Below, one piece after another: positions 32,826 through 41,794 of a stretch of 64,000 nucleotides of DNA. How positions within the stretch are numbered: the first letter of the stretch is position 1; the number at the start of each line of letters is the position of its first letter. The translations under genes and the position numbers were made by a program. Source of the stretch: JANXUC01 sp043782485 (lineage in GTDB: Bacteria; Acidobacteriota; Terriglobia; Terriglobales; Acidobacteriaceae); contig JAYWAL010000101.1 of NCBI GenBank assembly GCA_043782485.1, positions 6,477 to 70,476 of the forward strand. The letters are read 5' to 3'. Below the pieces are notes generated by a model. That model saw only the letters and a list, made by a program, of their open reading frames with translations. It did not search any database and was not told the DNA's origin.

Positions 32826-34754
32826 ATGTGCGGCATCTGCGGAATCTTTTATCAAGACCGAACGCGCCGGGTGGATCGCTCCACGCTGGCCTCCATGAAC
32901 CGGCAGATCACACACCGCGGCCCAGATGATGAAGGCCTCTTTGTGGACGGCAATGTCGGCATTGCCATGCGCCGCCTAAGCATTATTGACGTCAAGTCCG
33001 GTCACCAGCCTCTTTCCAACGAAACCGGCGACATCTGGATTGTTTACAACGGTGAGGTTTACAACCACCAGGATTCGCGCCAGAAAATGGAAGCGCGTGG
33101 CCACCAATATCGCACCCATAGTGACACGGAAAGCATCGTGCAACTTTACGAGGAATACGGTCGTGACTGCGTGCAGCACTTGCAAGGCATGTTCGCGTTT
33201 GTGATTTGGGATCAGCGCCGCCGTGTTCTCTTCGGGGCGCGCGACCGCCTGGGCATTAAGCCGTTTTACTATCGGCACGAAAACGGCAGCCTCTTGTTTG
33301 GTTCCGAGATTAAAACGATCCTGGCGCATCCCGGCGTCCACGCTGAATTCAATCGATCCATGCTGGGTGAGTATCTGGCATTTGGCTATACCTCGGGCGA
33401 TCAAACCATGTTCTCCGGAATCCGCAAACTCATGCCCGGCCATTGGTTTGAACTCGACGAAGCCGGCGACTGGCGCGGCGGACAGTACTGGGATTTGCAG
33501 GTTACGCCGGACGACGGGAGCCTGCCCGAGAAGCACTACATTGACATGTACCGCGCGGGCTTGGAACAGGCTGTCTCCAGCCATCTGATGAGCGACGTTC
33601 CGCTGGGTGTATTTCTCAGCGGCGGCGTCGATTCCAGCGCCGTGGCCGCGCTCACCAAACGCATCCGCCAGGCTCCCGTGGAAACGTTTGCGGTGGGCTA
33701 CGAAGAAGCCGCATTTTCAGAATTGCAATATGCCAAGGACGTAGCCGCGCACATCGGCACCGAGCACCACGAAGTTCGCGTTTCACGAACGGAATTCTTC
33801 GATGCCCTGCCCAATCTGATTTGGCACGAAGATGAGCCCATCGTCTGGCCGTCCAGCGTGGCGCTTTATTTCGTCGCGCGCCTGGCTCGCGAACGCGTGA
33901 CCGTGGTCCTGACCGGCGAAGGCAGCGACGAAACGCTGGGTGGTTACGGTCGATACTCGCGCACGCTATGGAACACCAGCGCGGATAGCATCTACCGGGG
34001 CGTGACTCCTTCGTTCTTGCGCCGCCAGGTTCGCCAGGCCATTCAGTCCCAGATGCTTGGCGCCAGGCTTCAGAAGCGCCTTGAGCACACGTTCCTGGGC
34101 CGCGATGGTGAACGCTGGGAGTCCATGTACTTTGACAATTTCTACTCCGCATTTCCATCACAAGAACAGGCCGGCCTGCTCACGCCGGAAGCGCTCCAGG
34201 CGGCGGGCAATCCTTACGCGAACGCCATGGGCTACTGGGAAAACGCCTCGGGTGATTTGCTCCACAAGCTGCTGTACACGGACATGAAAACGTACCTCGT
34301 CGAGCTCCTGATGAAGCAGGACCAGATGAGCATGGCCGCTTCGATTGAGAGCCGCGTGCCGTTTCTGGATCACGTGCTGGTCGAGCAGGCCATGCGCATT
34401 CCGACCAAGTATTTGATCAACGGCCTCTCGGGCAAAATGGTCCTCAAGCGCGCGCTCGAAGACATTCTTCCGCACGATATCCTGTACCGCAAAAAGATGG
34501 GTTTCCCTACGCCTTGGTCGCAGTGGCTCCAGGGCGACCAGCTCAACGAAGTGGAACAGATGCTCACCAGCGACCGAAGCCTGGCCCGCGGCTTGTTCCA
34601 GCCAGACGCCCTGCGCGGCATCTTTGCCGAGCATCGCAAGAGGCGGCGCGACCACACCGACCGCATCTGGCGCTTGATGAATCTGGAAATGTGGCACCGC
34701 GTGTTCGTCGATGCCGAGGCGCCCAAAAGCCATTCCGCCAATGGAGCACTCTAG
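32826..34754 (+). CDS. Second asparagine-synthetase-like amidotransferase
   Basis: 642 residues from ATG 32826, only 2 bases after the lyase stop. Catalytic Cys2 (MCGICGIFYQDR) begins the glutaminase domain (QITHRGPDDEG, YNGEVYNHQDSR, SDTESIVQLYEEYG); the synthetase domain has SGGVDSSAVAAL, TGEGSDETLGGYGRY and a C-terminal RKKMGFPTPWSQWL. It is clearly distinct from the copy at 16746 (IKPFYYRHENGSLLFGSEIKTILAHP in place of KKPLYYAEHGG), so the duplication is old or the genes were acquired separately. Position between a lyase and a deacetylase supports amidation of a polysaccharide uronate or acyl group rather than amino-acid synthesis. Confidence 0.87.
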   Translation: MCGICGIFYQDRTRRVDRSTLASMNRQITHRGPDDEGLFVDGNVGIAMRRLSIIDVKSGHQPLSNETGDIWIVYNGEVYNHQDSRQKMEARGHQYRTHSDTESIVQLYEEYGRDCVQHLQGMFAFVIWDQRRRVLFGARDRLGIKPFYYRHENGSLLFGSEIKTILAHPGVHAEFNRSMLGEYLAFGYTSGDQTMFSGIRKLMPGHWFELDEAGDWRGGQYWDLQVTPDDGSLPEKHYIDMYRAGLEQAVSSHLMSDVPLGVFLSGGVDSSAVAALTKRIRQAPVETFAVGYEEAAFSELQYAKDVAAHIGTEHHEVRVSRTEFFDALPNLIWHEDEPIVWPSSVALYFVARLARERVTVVLTGEGSDETLGGYGRYSRTLWNTSADSIYRGVTPSFLRRQVRQAIQSQMLGARLQKRLEHTFLGRDGERWESMYFDNFYSAFPSQEQAGLLTPEALQAAGNPYANAMGYWENASGDLLHKLLYTDMKTYLVELLMKQDQMSMAASIESRVPFLDHVLVEQAMRIPTKYLINGLSGKMVLKRALEDILPHDILYRKKMGFPTPWSQWLQGDQLNEVEQMLTSDRSLARGLFQPDALRGIFAEHRKRRRDHTDRIWRLMNLEMWHRVFVDAEAPKSHSANGAL

Positions 34755-34758
34755 TTGC

Positions 34759-35829
34759 ATGTTGAGAACTCTCAGGCTCGGCACCCTGCGCGCATTGCAA
34801 AAAGGCGGTATGTTCGCCCGCGTTGGGGACAGCCGCTGGCGTCGCGAGCGCTTGCTCATCCTCTGCTACCACGGCATCTCCGTGGAAGACGAACACGAGT
34901 GGCGACCCAGGCTTTACATGCCTCCCGCGATTTTGCGGGAGCGCTTCGAAGCCTTGCGGAGAGGCGGATATCAGGTACTACCTCTGGGCGAGGGCATCGA
35001 GCGGCTTTACAAAAACGATCTGCCGCCCCGTAGTGTCGTGCTCACCTTCGACGATGGCGGCTACGATTTTTACAAGCAGGCCAGCCCGCTTCTGCGCGAG
35101 TTTGGCTATCCAGCCACGGTTTACCAAACCACCTACTACAGCGATTTCCCCAAGCCGATTTTCGGCCTGGCAGCGTCGTATTTCTTATGGAAGTGCCGCG
35201 GCGAAGTTTTGCAATCGCCACTGGATCTGGGCCTCAACGGCGCGGAGATGGATTTGCGCACGGACGAAAGTCGGATGCGGATCGTACTGGATCTAGAACA
35301 GTATTGGACCCGCGAACAAATGACCGGTGCGCAGAAGGACGACTTGTTGCAGCGACTTGCCAGGTTCCTGGGCGCGGACTATCAGGCGTTGGTCGCGAGC
35401 CGCCTTCTCCATCTCATGCGGCCTGCGGAAATCGCGGAACTGGCTCGCCAGGGTTTCGATATCCAGTTGCACACGCATCGCCACCGCACGCCGCTGGATG
35501 AAACGCTCTTTCGGAAAGAGATTGCGGACAATCGGCTCAGAATCGCCGAAGAATGCGGCCACACGCCGACACACTTCTGCTATCCGTCCGGGCACTATGA
35601 CATGATGTTTCTTGCTTGGTTGGAACGGGAAGGCGTGGTTTCCGCCACCACCTGCGATCCGGGCCTGGCCTCCCGCCGTAGCCATCCCTTGCTGCTCCCG
35701 CGGTTTATTGATACCGCCGCGCAGCCACTTTACGTATTTGAGGCGTGGCTCAGCGGTGCTGGGCATTTGACCTCGCCGCGACGTCCAGCTGCAGGCGCCC
35801 GAGCTAGCGAACGGGCTGCGGTTTCCTAG
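34759..35829 (+). CDS. Polysaccharide deacetylase (CE4/NodB-like)
   Basis: About 356 residues from ATG 34759, 4 bases after the amidotransferase stop. NodB motifs: SVVLTFDDGGYDFY (motif 1, residues 93-106, with the catalytic Asp and metal Asp), IQLHTHRHRTP (motif 2, H-x3-H variant), and a late FCYPSGHYD (motif 3). A long insertion (residues about 140-220) between motifs 1 and 2 is typical of EPS-associated members. No signal peptide is obvious, so it may act on lipid-linked sugar at the membrane. It would remove N- or O-acetyl groups, possibly freeing positions for sulfation. The 3' end overlaps the convergent CysQ-like gene by 26 bases. Confidence 0.83.
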   Translation: MLRTLRLGTLRALQKGGMFARVGDSRWRRERLLILCYHGISVEDEHEWRPRLYMPPAILRERFEALRRGGYQVLPLGEGIERLYKNDLPPRSVVLTFDDGGYDFYKQASPLLREFGYPATVYQTTYYSDFPKPIFGLAASYFLWKCRGEVLQSPLDLGLNGAEMDLRTDESRMRIVLDLEQYWTREQMTGAQKDDLLQRLARFLGADYQALVASRLLHLMRPAEIAELARQGFDIQLHTHRHRTPLDETLFRKEIADNRLRIAEECGHTPTHFCYPSGHYDMMFLAWLEREGVVSATTCDPGLASRRSHPLLLPRFIDTAAQPLYVFEAWLSGAGHLTSPRRPAAGARASERAAVS

Positions 35830-36625
35830 GTGCGGGCTTCTCGGCGGCCAGGGTCAACGCAATAATTTCGTCCTTCAGCGCCGCCCCGCCCGCCAATAGT
35901 CCGGTCAGCTTCGGTTTCCGATTATTGAACACCAGCGGCGACTGGTCCAGCGTACCGGTAAATCCACCGGCTGATTCAATCAAGGCGACGCCTGCGGCTA
36001 CGTCCCACTCGTGCTTGGGCGTCAGCGTCCAAGTGGCATCGGCCAGTCCGGCCGCAACACACCCCAATTTGTAGGCCACAGAGCCGGTTGGGCGCACTTC
36101 AAAAGATTTGCCTTGAAATTGGTCCCACTCCCCGCGCTTGACCTCGCTGCGGCTGGCCAGCACCACGCTTCCCGCCAGCGATGTTCGCGAAGTGGAGCAC
36201 GCGGGTTTGCCATTGAACAGGACGCCGCTCTCCAGGGAACCCGTCATTGTTTCCTGCGTCGCGGGATTGCAAATTCCTCCGGCGAAAGGGCGACCGTCGC
36301 GCACCAAGCCAATGGAGCAGCACCACTCGGGAATGCCTTCCACAAATTCGCGTGTGCCATCGAGCGGGTCCACAATCCACACCCAGGTGCTCTCCAGCCG
36401 AATGGGATCGTCCACGCTCTCTTCGGAAAGCCAGCCTTCGCCCGGGCGGAGCAGGCACTTCCGCAGGGCCGCGTCCACCTGCGTATCAGCTTGCGTTACC
36501 GGATCGTGTCCGGCTTTATATTCCGCCTGCACGTCTCCCGGAGTGAAACGCGCAAAAATTACGCGAGCGGCCTGCAAGGCTTCTTCAATACGAGTCAGAG
36601 CTTCGTTGCTGGAGATAGCGTTCAT
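35804..36625 (-). CDS. cysQ: 3'(2'),5'-bisphosphate nucleotidase (CysQ-like, inositol monophosphatase family)
   Basis: 273 residues. IMPase-family metal motifs are present: LSEESVDD (E-E), WIVDPLDGTREFVEGIPEW (the DPLDGT-x-EF signature; the phosphatase FIG/CysQ type rather than inositol type) and KHEWDVAAGVALIESAGG. CysQ removes 3'-phosphate from PAP left after sulfotransferase reactions, relieving product inhibition. Last gene of the sulfate-activation operon, only 6 bases after the permease stop. In a cluster with two sulfotransferases this recycling role is natural. A general inositol monophosphatase remains possible. Confidence 0.8.
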   Translation of the reverse strand: MNAISSNEALTRIEEALQAARVIFARFTPGDVQAEYKAGHDPVTQADTQVDAALRKCLLRPGEGWLSEESVDDPIRLESTWVWIVDPLDGTREFVEGIPEWCCSIGLVRDGRPFAGGICNPATQETMTGSLESGVLFNGKPACSTSRTSLAGSVVLASRSEVKRGEWDQFQGKSFEVRPTGSVAYKLGCVAAGLADATWTLTPKHEWDVAAGVALIESAGGFTGTLDQSPLVFNNRKPKLTGLLAGGAALKDEIIALTLAAEKPAPRKPQPVR

Positions 36626-36631
36626 AGAGTT

Positions 36632-37417
36632 TTAGGTCCAGAGTTTTTCGATCAGATCCCACAACATGCGGCAGCCGGTAATCAACAGCACTGCGCAGAG
36701 AATTCTTCGCAGCCAGGTCACCGGGACACGTGTGGCCAGGAAGGCTCCGAGCAGGCCGCCTGGAATGGAGCCAATGAGCAGGCCGCCCACCAGGGAGTAG
36801 TCAATGTTATGAATTTGAAAATGCAGTAAACTGGTGAAGCCGGTAAGAATCAGCGCGTGCACGATGTCCGTGCCCACCATCACGCGCGGCGGATAGCTGT
36901 AGAACAGCAGCAACAGCATCATGACGATGCTGCCGGAACCTACCGAAGTCATGCCCACCAGAAAGCCAGCCAGCAAGCCAATCACCACCATGCCAAAGAA
37001 CGACTTGGCCGTGGGTTGGCGCACCGCGAGTTCCTCTTCAAAGCGGCCCTGCAGAAGCAACAGCACGGGAATAAAGATGAGCAGAAATCCGATGGCGTGC
37101 GCGACAAAGCTGTTGACACCGGTTCCGTAGAGAACGCGCAGATGTTTGAGCAGAGCCACGCCAGCGTAGGAGCCGGGAATGCTGCCGCAAGCCAGCGCAA
37201 TGACCACCTTGCGCCTCACGGTGCCTTTGCTGAGATGGACCCAGCTGGTTCCAATTTTGGTAAAGAAGTTGAACAGCGCGTCGGAACCCACGGCCAGCAT
37301 GGCGGGAACGTGCAGCCCATAGATGAGAATGGGGAGCAGCAATACGCCGCCCCCCAGTCCCGTCATGCCAATCAGGGTGCCCACGAAAAAACCGACGAGA
37401 ATCTTGAGAATGAACAT
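36632..37417 (-). CDS. TauE/SafE-family membrane permease (likely sulfate or sulfite transport)
   Basis: 261 residues with about 7 or 8 membrane helices. It starts MFILKILVGFFVGTLIGMTGLGGGVLLLP, with the G-x-G-GG motif repeated in the second half as FLVGMTSVGSGSIVMMLLL, the pattern of the TauE/SafE (DUF81) family. Family members export sulfite or sulfoacetate or import sulfur anions. Lying between the ATP sulfurylase/APS kinase fusion (32-base gap) and the CysQ-like gene, it most likely feeds sulfate to the PAPS pathway, but direction of transport cannot be read from sequence. Confidence 0.82.
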   Translation of the reverse strand: MFILKILVGFFVGTLIGMTGLGGGVLLLPILIYGLHVPAMLAVGSDALFNFFTKIGTSWVHLSKGTVRRKVVIALACGSIPGSYAGVALLKHLRVLYGTGVNSFVAHAIGFLLIFIPVLLLLQGRFEEELAVRQPTAKSFFGMVVIGLLAGFLVGMTSVGSGSIVMMLLLLFYSYPPRVMVGTDIVHALILTGFTSLLHFQIHNIDYSLVGGLLIGSIPGGLLGAFLATRVPVTWLRRILCAVLLITGCRMLWDLIEKLWT

Positions 37418-37449
37418 GTTGAAAGGTATCTCGAAGATTTTCCGGTTGC

Positions 37450-39192
37450 TTACCCTTGTTTTTCGTCGCTAACGCCGATGTAACCTTCTTTTTCCAAGTG
37501 GAGAACGATCGCCTGGGCCGCTTCTTCCGCGCTTAAGGCTCCCGTGTCAATGGTCATATCCGCCTTCACTGGGACTTCGTAAGGATCGGAGATGCCGGTG
37601 AATTCCTTGAGGATGCCAGCGCGGGCTTTGGCGTAGAGTCCTTTGCGGTCGCGTTGTTCGCAGACTTCCACCGAAGTCGCCACGTGGATCAGAATGAACC
37701 CGCCGAACGGTTCGATCATTTCGGCGACAGCCTTACGGGTTGCCTCGTAAGGCGCGATGGGTGCGCAAACCGCGATGCCACCGTTCTTCGTGATTTCCGA
37801 GGCCACGTAACCGATGCGGCGGATGTTGATGTCGCGGTGTTCCTTGGAGAAGCCGAGTTCCGAAGAAAGATTCTTGCGGACCAGGTCTCCGTCCAGAATG
37901 GTGACCGGACGGCCGCCCATTTCCAGGAACTTCACCATCAGCGCGTTGGCAATTGTGGACTTACCGGAACCGGAAAGACCCGTGAAGAACACAGTAAAGC
38001 CTTGCTTGGCGCGGGGCGGGTAGCTGCGGCGCAGTTCGCGTGCAACTTCTGGATACGTAAACCAGTCGGGAATATCGCGGCCCTCGTTCAGGCGGTCGCG
38101 CAGTTCCGTTCCGGAAAGGTTCAGCGTGGGCGTGCCCTTGGCCACTTCGTTGTCTGGAGCGTAGACGCCGTCTTTCTCCAGGTACACCATCATGTTGAAA
38201 GGAACCATGGTGATGCCCATTTCCTTCTCGTGCTTGGCGAAGAGTTCCTGCGCCTCATAGGGGCCGTAGAAGGGCTTGCCGGTGGAGTCTTTGCCTGGTC
38301 CCGCGTGGTCGCGTCCCACAATAATATGTGAGCAGCCATAGTTCTTGCGGATCAAGCCGTGCCACATCGCTTCACGTGGTCCGCCCATGCGCATGGCAAG
38401 CGGCAACAGCGCCAGCTTGACGGTTCCTTGCGGATACTTCGGAAGCAGCAACTGGTAGCAGCGCACGCGGGTGTAGTAGTCCACGTCGCCCGGTTTGGTC
38501 ATGCCCACCACCGGATGCAGCAGCAGGCTGGCCTCCACGTTCTTGGCGGCGCGCATGGAAAGCTCCACGTGAGCGCGATGCATGGGATTGCGGGTCTGGA
38601 ACGCGACAATCTTTTTCCAGCCCAGCCGCGCAAACTCCGCGCGTAATTCCGCCGGTGTCAGGCGAATTCCGCGGAAGTCATAGTGCACCGGATGTTGCAG
38701 GCCTTCCACCTTGCCGCCCACGTAGACTGGGTTGGTGCGGTTCATGGTCTGGTCGGCGCCGGGGTGCAGCTTGTCCGTGGTGCCGAACACTTGCTGCGCT
38801 TCCGCCGCGCGGTCCGGCTTGTAGATGTCTTCCACGTTCAGAACCGCCAGCATCACGCCTTCGGCATCGCGCAGGGCTAGCTTGCCGCCCACCGTCAGCT
38901 TCGCGGCAAATTCTTCTGGCAGGTCCAGCGTGATCGGCATCGGCCACAGGGTTCCGTCGGCCAGCCGCATGTCCTTGCACACCGACTCGTAGTCGGCCTT
39001 TTTCAAAAATCCACGCAATGGCGAAAAAGCGCCGTTGAGCAAAAGCTCCAAGTCGCAGAGTTGGCGCGGGGTTAGGTCCCAGGAGGGGAAATCTTTGGAG
39101 GCGGCTTGCAGGGTTTTCTTATCGTTAGGATTCAGGATCAAATCCACTAATTCGCCGCCGTGCGGGCTGGTCAAGTGACTGGTTGCTGTCAA
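37450..39192 (-). CDS. Bifunctional ATP sulfurylase/APS kinase (PAPS synthetase)
   Basis: About 580 residues. The start is placed at TTG 39192 because AAGGAG lies 6 bases upstream; the in-frame TTG at 39207 would have to include that ribosome site in its codons. N-terminal ATP sulfurylase: VAFQTRNPMHRAH (around residues 197-208) and HIIVGRDHAGPG. C-terminal APS kinase: P-loop FTGLSGSGKST (403-413), DGDLVRKNLSSELGFS and RDINIRRIGYVA. It makes PAPS from sulfate and two ATP. Fused sat-cysC enzymes serve sulfation or assimilation; no PAPS reductase is present in the window and two sulfotransferases are, so sulfation is favoured. Leads the three-gene operon. Confidence 0.9.
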   Translation of the reverse strand: MTATSHLTSPHGGELVDLILNPNDKKTLQAASKDFPSWDLTPRQLCDLELLLNGAFSPLRGFLKKADYESVCKDMRLADGTLWPMPITLDLPEEFAAKLTVGGKLALRDAEGVMLAVLNVEDIYKPDRAAEAQQVFGTTDKLHPGADQTMNRTNPVYVGGKVEGLQHPVHYDFRGIRLTPAELRAEFARLGWKKIVAFQTRNPMHRAHVELSMRAAKNVEASLLLHPVVGMTKPGDVDYYTRVRCYQLLLPKYPQGTVKLALLPLAMRMGGPREAMWHGLIRKNYGCSHIIVGRDHAGPGKDSTGKPFYGPYEAQELFAKHEKEMGITMVPFNMMVYLEKDGVYAPDNEVAKGTPTLNLSGTELRDRLNEGRDIPDWFTYPEVARELRRSYPPRAKQGFTVFFTGLSGSGKSTIANALMVKFLEMGGRPVTILDGDLVRKNLSSELGFSKEHRDINIRRIGYVASEITKNGGIAVCAPIAPYEATRKAVAEMIEPFGGFILIHVATSVEVCEQRDRKGLYAKARAGILKEFTGISDPYEVPVKADMTIDTGALSAEEAAQAIVLHLEKEGYIGVSDEKQG

Positions 39193-39633
39193 ACGGATCT
39201 CCTTCAAAAGAACAGATTAAGTGCGGTCTGAAAACTGAAACTAAACAGGCGAACCTAGAGTTGCCAATTTTCGAGTTGCCGAATTTCGCGTTGCCGATTT
39301 TCGACGAGGCGTAGCTTTGCACTCTCTAGATTGGTCTTGAAAGAGCAATTCGTCTTCCCGCCGGGACGTCGGTCCGAGCGTCTAACTGATTGAAAAATAA
39401 CGGCTGAAAACAAATCCTTACAACTCCGGCCTAGCGCCCGCGAGCCCAGATATGCAAACTCTTGCACATCTGCCCGCAACCAGGCATTTCCCAGCCCCTG
39501 ACCGCCATTCGTTTCCAAATCAGGTTACCTAGGTTGCTTCGTGAACCGGATAACTTCCATATTATGGGATTGAGGCGCGATTTGCCACAAAGATCATGCC
39601 TTACAAGCGTAGCCATAGTAACCCCGGACCTAG
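39193..39633. other. 440-base intergenic region upstream of the sulfate-activation operon
   Basis: It contains the ribosome site for the PAPS synthetase (AAGGAG 39199-39204 on the minus strand) and a three-unit 15-bp repeat (39258-39302). No promoter with two good boxes was recognised, and the small open frames here show no family resemblance. Confidence 0.5.
39258..39302. repeat. 15-bp tandem repeat (three units)
   Basis: Three copies of GAGTTGCCAATTTTC with 2 to 3 substitutions each. It lies about 65 bases upstream of the PAPS synthetase start and may fall in the operon leader. One of five 15-bp repeats in the window. Confidence 0.85.
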
Positions 39634-40392
39634 CTAATCACCCTTCGTCAATGAGCGTTCGCAAGATAGCTCCTCCGTCGGTACAGCAAGGGCAGCCGCA
39701 TAGTCCGCACCTAGGTCAAGGTTCCACAGGGCCCACCGGGAGGCCTCCCGTAGGTCCGGGCGGGTCGCCAGCAGTCGGGCAGGCTCTCCAGGACGTAACG
39801 TCACGTCGAACTGGCTAAGCGGCAAGCTTAGGCCCTCTCCAACCGCCTTGACATAGGCCTCCTTGCGCGTCCAGCAGCGAAAAAAGGCAGGAATTTGCTC
39901 ATTTTTTCCCAACGACAGGAGAGTTTGCTGCTCGTGCTGAGAGAAGAAACGCTCGGCAATTTGCCGGATCTCCACGTCGGTCCGCAGCAGCTCCACATCC
40001 ACTCCCACCTCCCGGTCCCAGGCAAATGCCAGCAACAGACGATTGCCGGAGTGGGACAAATTGAATCCCAACCTCCTCTGGCCGGGGAGACGAGTCAATT
40101 CTGGCTTCCCATTCGCCGTATAGACAAACTCGAGGGCTCCCGGGAGGCAGCCGAGATAGGCTGCGGCCAGTTCTCGCAGCAGGCCCCGCCCGTAGATGTG
40201 GCGCTCCCGGTCTGCTTCCAAGCGAAAGCGTCCCGCGCGGTCCCGCTCCTCCTGGGCCAGTAAAGCACTCCACGAGGCCATGGGAGCGGCAACCTCGAGA
40301 TGCCCGACCCACACCCCGACCTCTCCCGGGGCCAATGAAAGCCGAGGCGTTCCACCTGGTTGCGCAGGGGCGATGTGAGTCTCGACCGTCAT
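39634..40392 (-). CDS. 4'-phosphopantetheinyl transferase (Sfp type)
   Basis: 252 residues. The Sfp-family signature is clear: LGFNLSHSGNRLLLAFAWDREVGVDVELL (NLSHS and the metal-binding VGVDVE) and later FFRCWTRKEAYVKAVGEGL (W-x-x-KEA-x-K). The enzyme transfers phosphopantetheine from CoA to a carrier protein of a polyketide, peptide or fatty-acid pathway. No carrier-protein substrate is visible in the window, although EPS loci of this kind often include acyl-carrier steps, so the target is probably elsewhere. It is transcribed alone between the sulfate operon and a small secreted protein gene. Confidence 0.88.
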   Translation of the reverse strand: MTVETHIAPAQPGGTPRLSLAPGEVGVWVGHLEVAAPMASWSALLAQEERDRAGRFRLEADRERHIYGRGLLRELAAAYLGCLPGALEFVYTANGKPELTRLPGQRRLGFNLSHSGNRLLLAFAWDREVGVDVELLRTDVEIRQIAERFFSQHEQQTLLSLGKNEQIPAFFRCWTRKEAYVKAVGEGLSLPLSQFDVTLRPGEPARLLATRPDLREASRWALWNLDLGADYAAALAVPTEELSCERSLTKGD

Positions 40393-40606
40393 TTAAGAAG
40401 CTATGCCCTGCAAGTCCTTCATTCTAAGGCAACCGCAGGGGCGTGGAGGTTGTAACAATGAGTTCTTTCCGGCCTTTGAAGCCATCCAAACCAAGCCAAA
40501 CCTCATCTCAGCTGCTGCACGACAAATCTGGAATAGCACGACGGTGCCTTCGACACCCGTAAGCAAAAGGCCTAGAATTAGGGCAAGTTTACAGGAGCGT
40601 TTCCCA

Positions 40607-41023
40607 ATGGTTTCCAAGCGATTTTGCGTAGCTGCCCTGGTGCTCGGCCTAAGTCCAATCCTTGCAACCGCACAGAAGCCTTACAAAGCGGGAAAAACGA
40701 GCTTTGGGCACATTGTGGGCAAAGGAACGCCCGCCGACCTGTCGCACCATCGGGACAATTCCGCAGCCGTCTTGAACAGCAACCGGCGTGCGGGTGCCGC
40801 CAGCGAACTGACCAAGATCGAGCAACAATCCATGCGCGTTTCCGGATCTGTGGCGTCGAAGTCCACACGCACTAGAGTGGCGGCATTGCCAAAGTTGGGC
40901 GCCCCGAAAACGGAGCGAAGCGCCCCAATTAATTTTGCCGGCCACACCCCGGTCCATCGCCAGTTGACGACCAACCCAAAATCCGGGGGCGGGGCCAACG
41001 GGGCCGCTCCCAAAATCCACTAA
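40607..41023 (+). CDS. Small secreted protein of unknown function
   Basis: 138 residues. ATG 40607 is chosen because AGGAG lies 9 bases upstream and it begins a signal peptide (FCVAALVLGLSPILATAQ). The mature part is basic and Ser/Gly/Ala-rich with no recognised domain (KTSFGHIVGKGTPADLSHHRDNSAAVL...). A TAGAAT hexamer at 40573-40578 could be a -10 box. It ends 12 bases from the stop of the convergent GT2 gene. I do not recognise the family; it looks low-complexity and probably disordered. Confidence 0.6.
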   Translation: MVSKRFCVAALVLGLSPILATAQKPYKAGKTSFGHIVGKGTPADLSHHRDNSAAVLNSNRRAGAASELTKIEQQSMRVSGSVASKSTRTRVAALPKLGAPKTERSAPINFAGHTPVHRQLTTNPKSGGGANGAAPKIH

Positions 41024-41035
41024 ACCAATTGTTAT

Positions 41036-41794
41036 CTATGAGTTAGCGTGGGTGCGAACATTTTCTGCCGCTGTCGCCCCCGGCGCCGCTTGGAGCTGCG
41101 CGGCCGGTTCTTTGATTGAGTACTTCATCAGGCAATAAACGGCGCGGACACCGTCTTTCCAGCCAATCTTTTTGCCTTCCTCGTAGGTGCGGCCCCAGTA
41201 GCTAATGCCTACCTCGTAGACCCGCAGGCGTCGCTTGGCAATTTTTACCGTAATTTCCGGCTCAAAGCCAAAGCGATTCTCTTCAATGGGAATGGCTTGC
41301 AGAATTTCCCGCCGGAAGACTTTGTAACAAGTTTCCATGTCCGATAAGTTCATGTCCGTGCAGATGTTCGACATCAAAGTCAGCAGCCAATTACCCACGG
41401 AGTGCCAGAAATACAGGACACGGTGCGGGCCGCCGCCTAGGAACCTGGAACCGAAAACTACATCGGCTTTCCCTTGTTCCAGCGGCCCGAGCAGAACGGT
41501 ATATTCGGCGGGATCGTACTCCAGGTCGGCGTCCTGGATGATGATGTAGTCGCCCGAAGCCTCCTGAATTCCGCGCCGGAGAGCGGCGCCCTTACCCATA
41601 TTCTGGGATTGAAGGATGACATGAATCTGGGGGAATTTCTGCTGCAATTCGGCCAAAATTTCGCGTGATCCGTCCGTAGAGCCGTCGTCAACGCAGATGA
41701 GTTCGATTTCCAGCGGCACCGCCAAGACGCGTTGAACGACTTCGCGCAGTGTGCTGCGCTCGTTATAGACCGGCATAACGACAGAGAGTTTCAC
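41036..41794 (-). CDS. Family 2 glycosyltransferase (dolichyl-phosphate mannose synthase-like)
   Basis: 252 residues from GTG 41794, with AGGAG about 10 bases upstream. Opening MKLSVVMPVYNERSTLREVVQRVL, then CVDDGSTDGS, QNMGKGAALRRGIQEASGDYIIIQDADLEYDP (the D-A-D metal motif) and FGSRFLGGG form the DPM1-type GT-A fold. No C-terminal membrane helices follow, so it resembles the soluble polyprenyl-phosphate sugar synthases. It would charge a lipid carrier with mannose or glucose for extracytoplasmic glycosylation. It stands apart from the main EPS operons. Confidence 0.85.
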   Translation of the reverse strand: MKLSVVMPVYNERSTLREVVQRVLAVPLEIELICVDDGSTDGSREILAELQQKFPQIHVILQSQNMGKGAALRRGIQEASGDYIIIQDADLEYDPAEYTVLLGPLEQGKADVVFGSRFLGGGPHRVLYFWHSVGNWLLTLMSNICTDMNLSDMETCYKVFRREILQAIPIEENRFGFEPEITVKIAKRRLRVYEVGISYWGRTYEEGKKIGWKDGVRAVYCLMKYSIKEPAAQLQAAPGATAAENVRTHANS

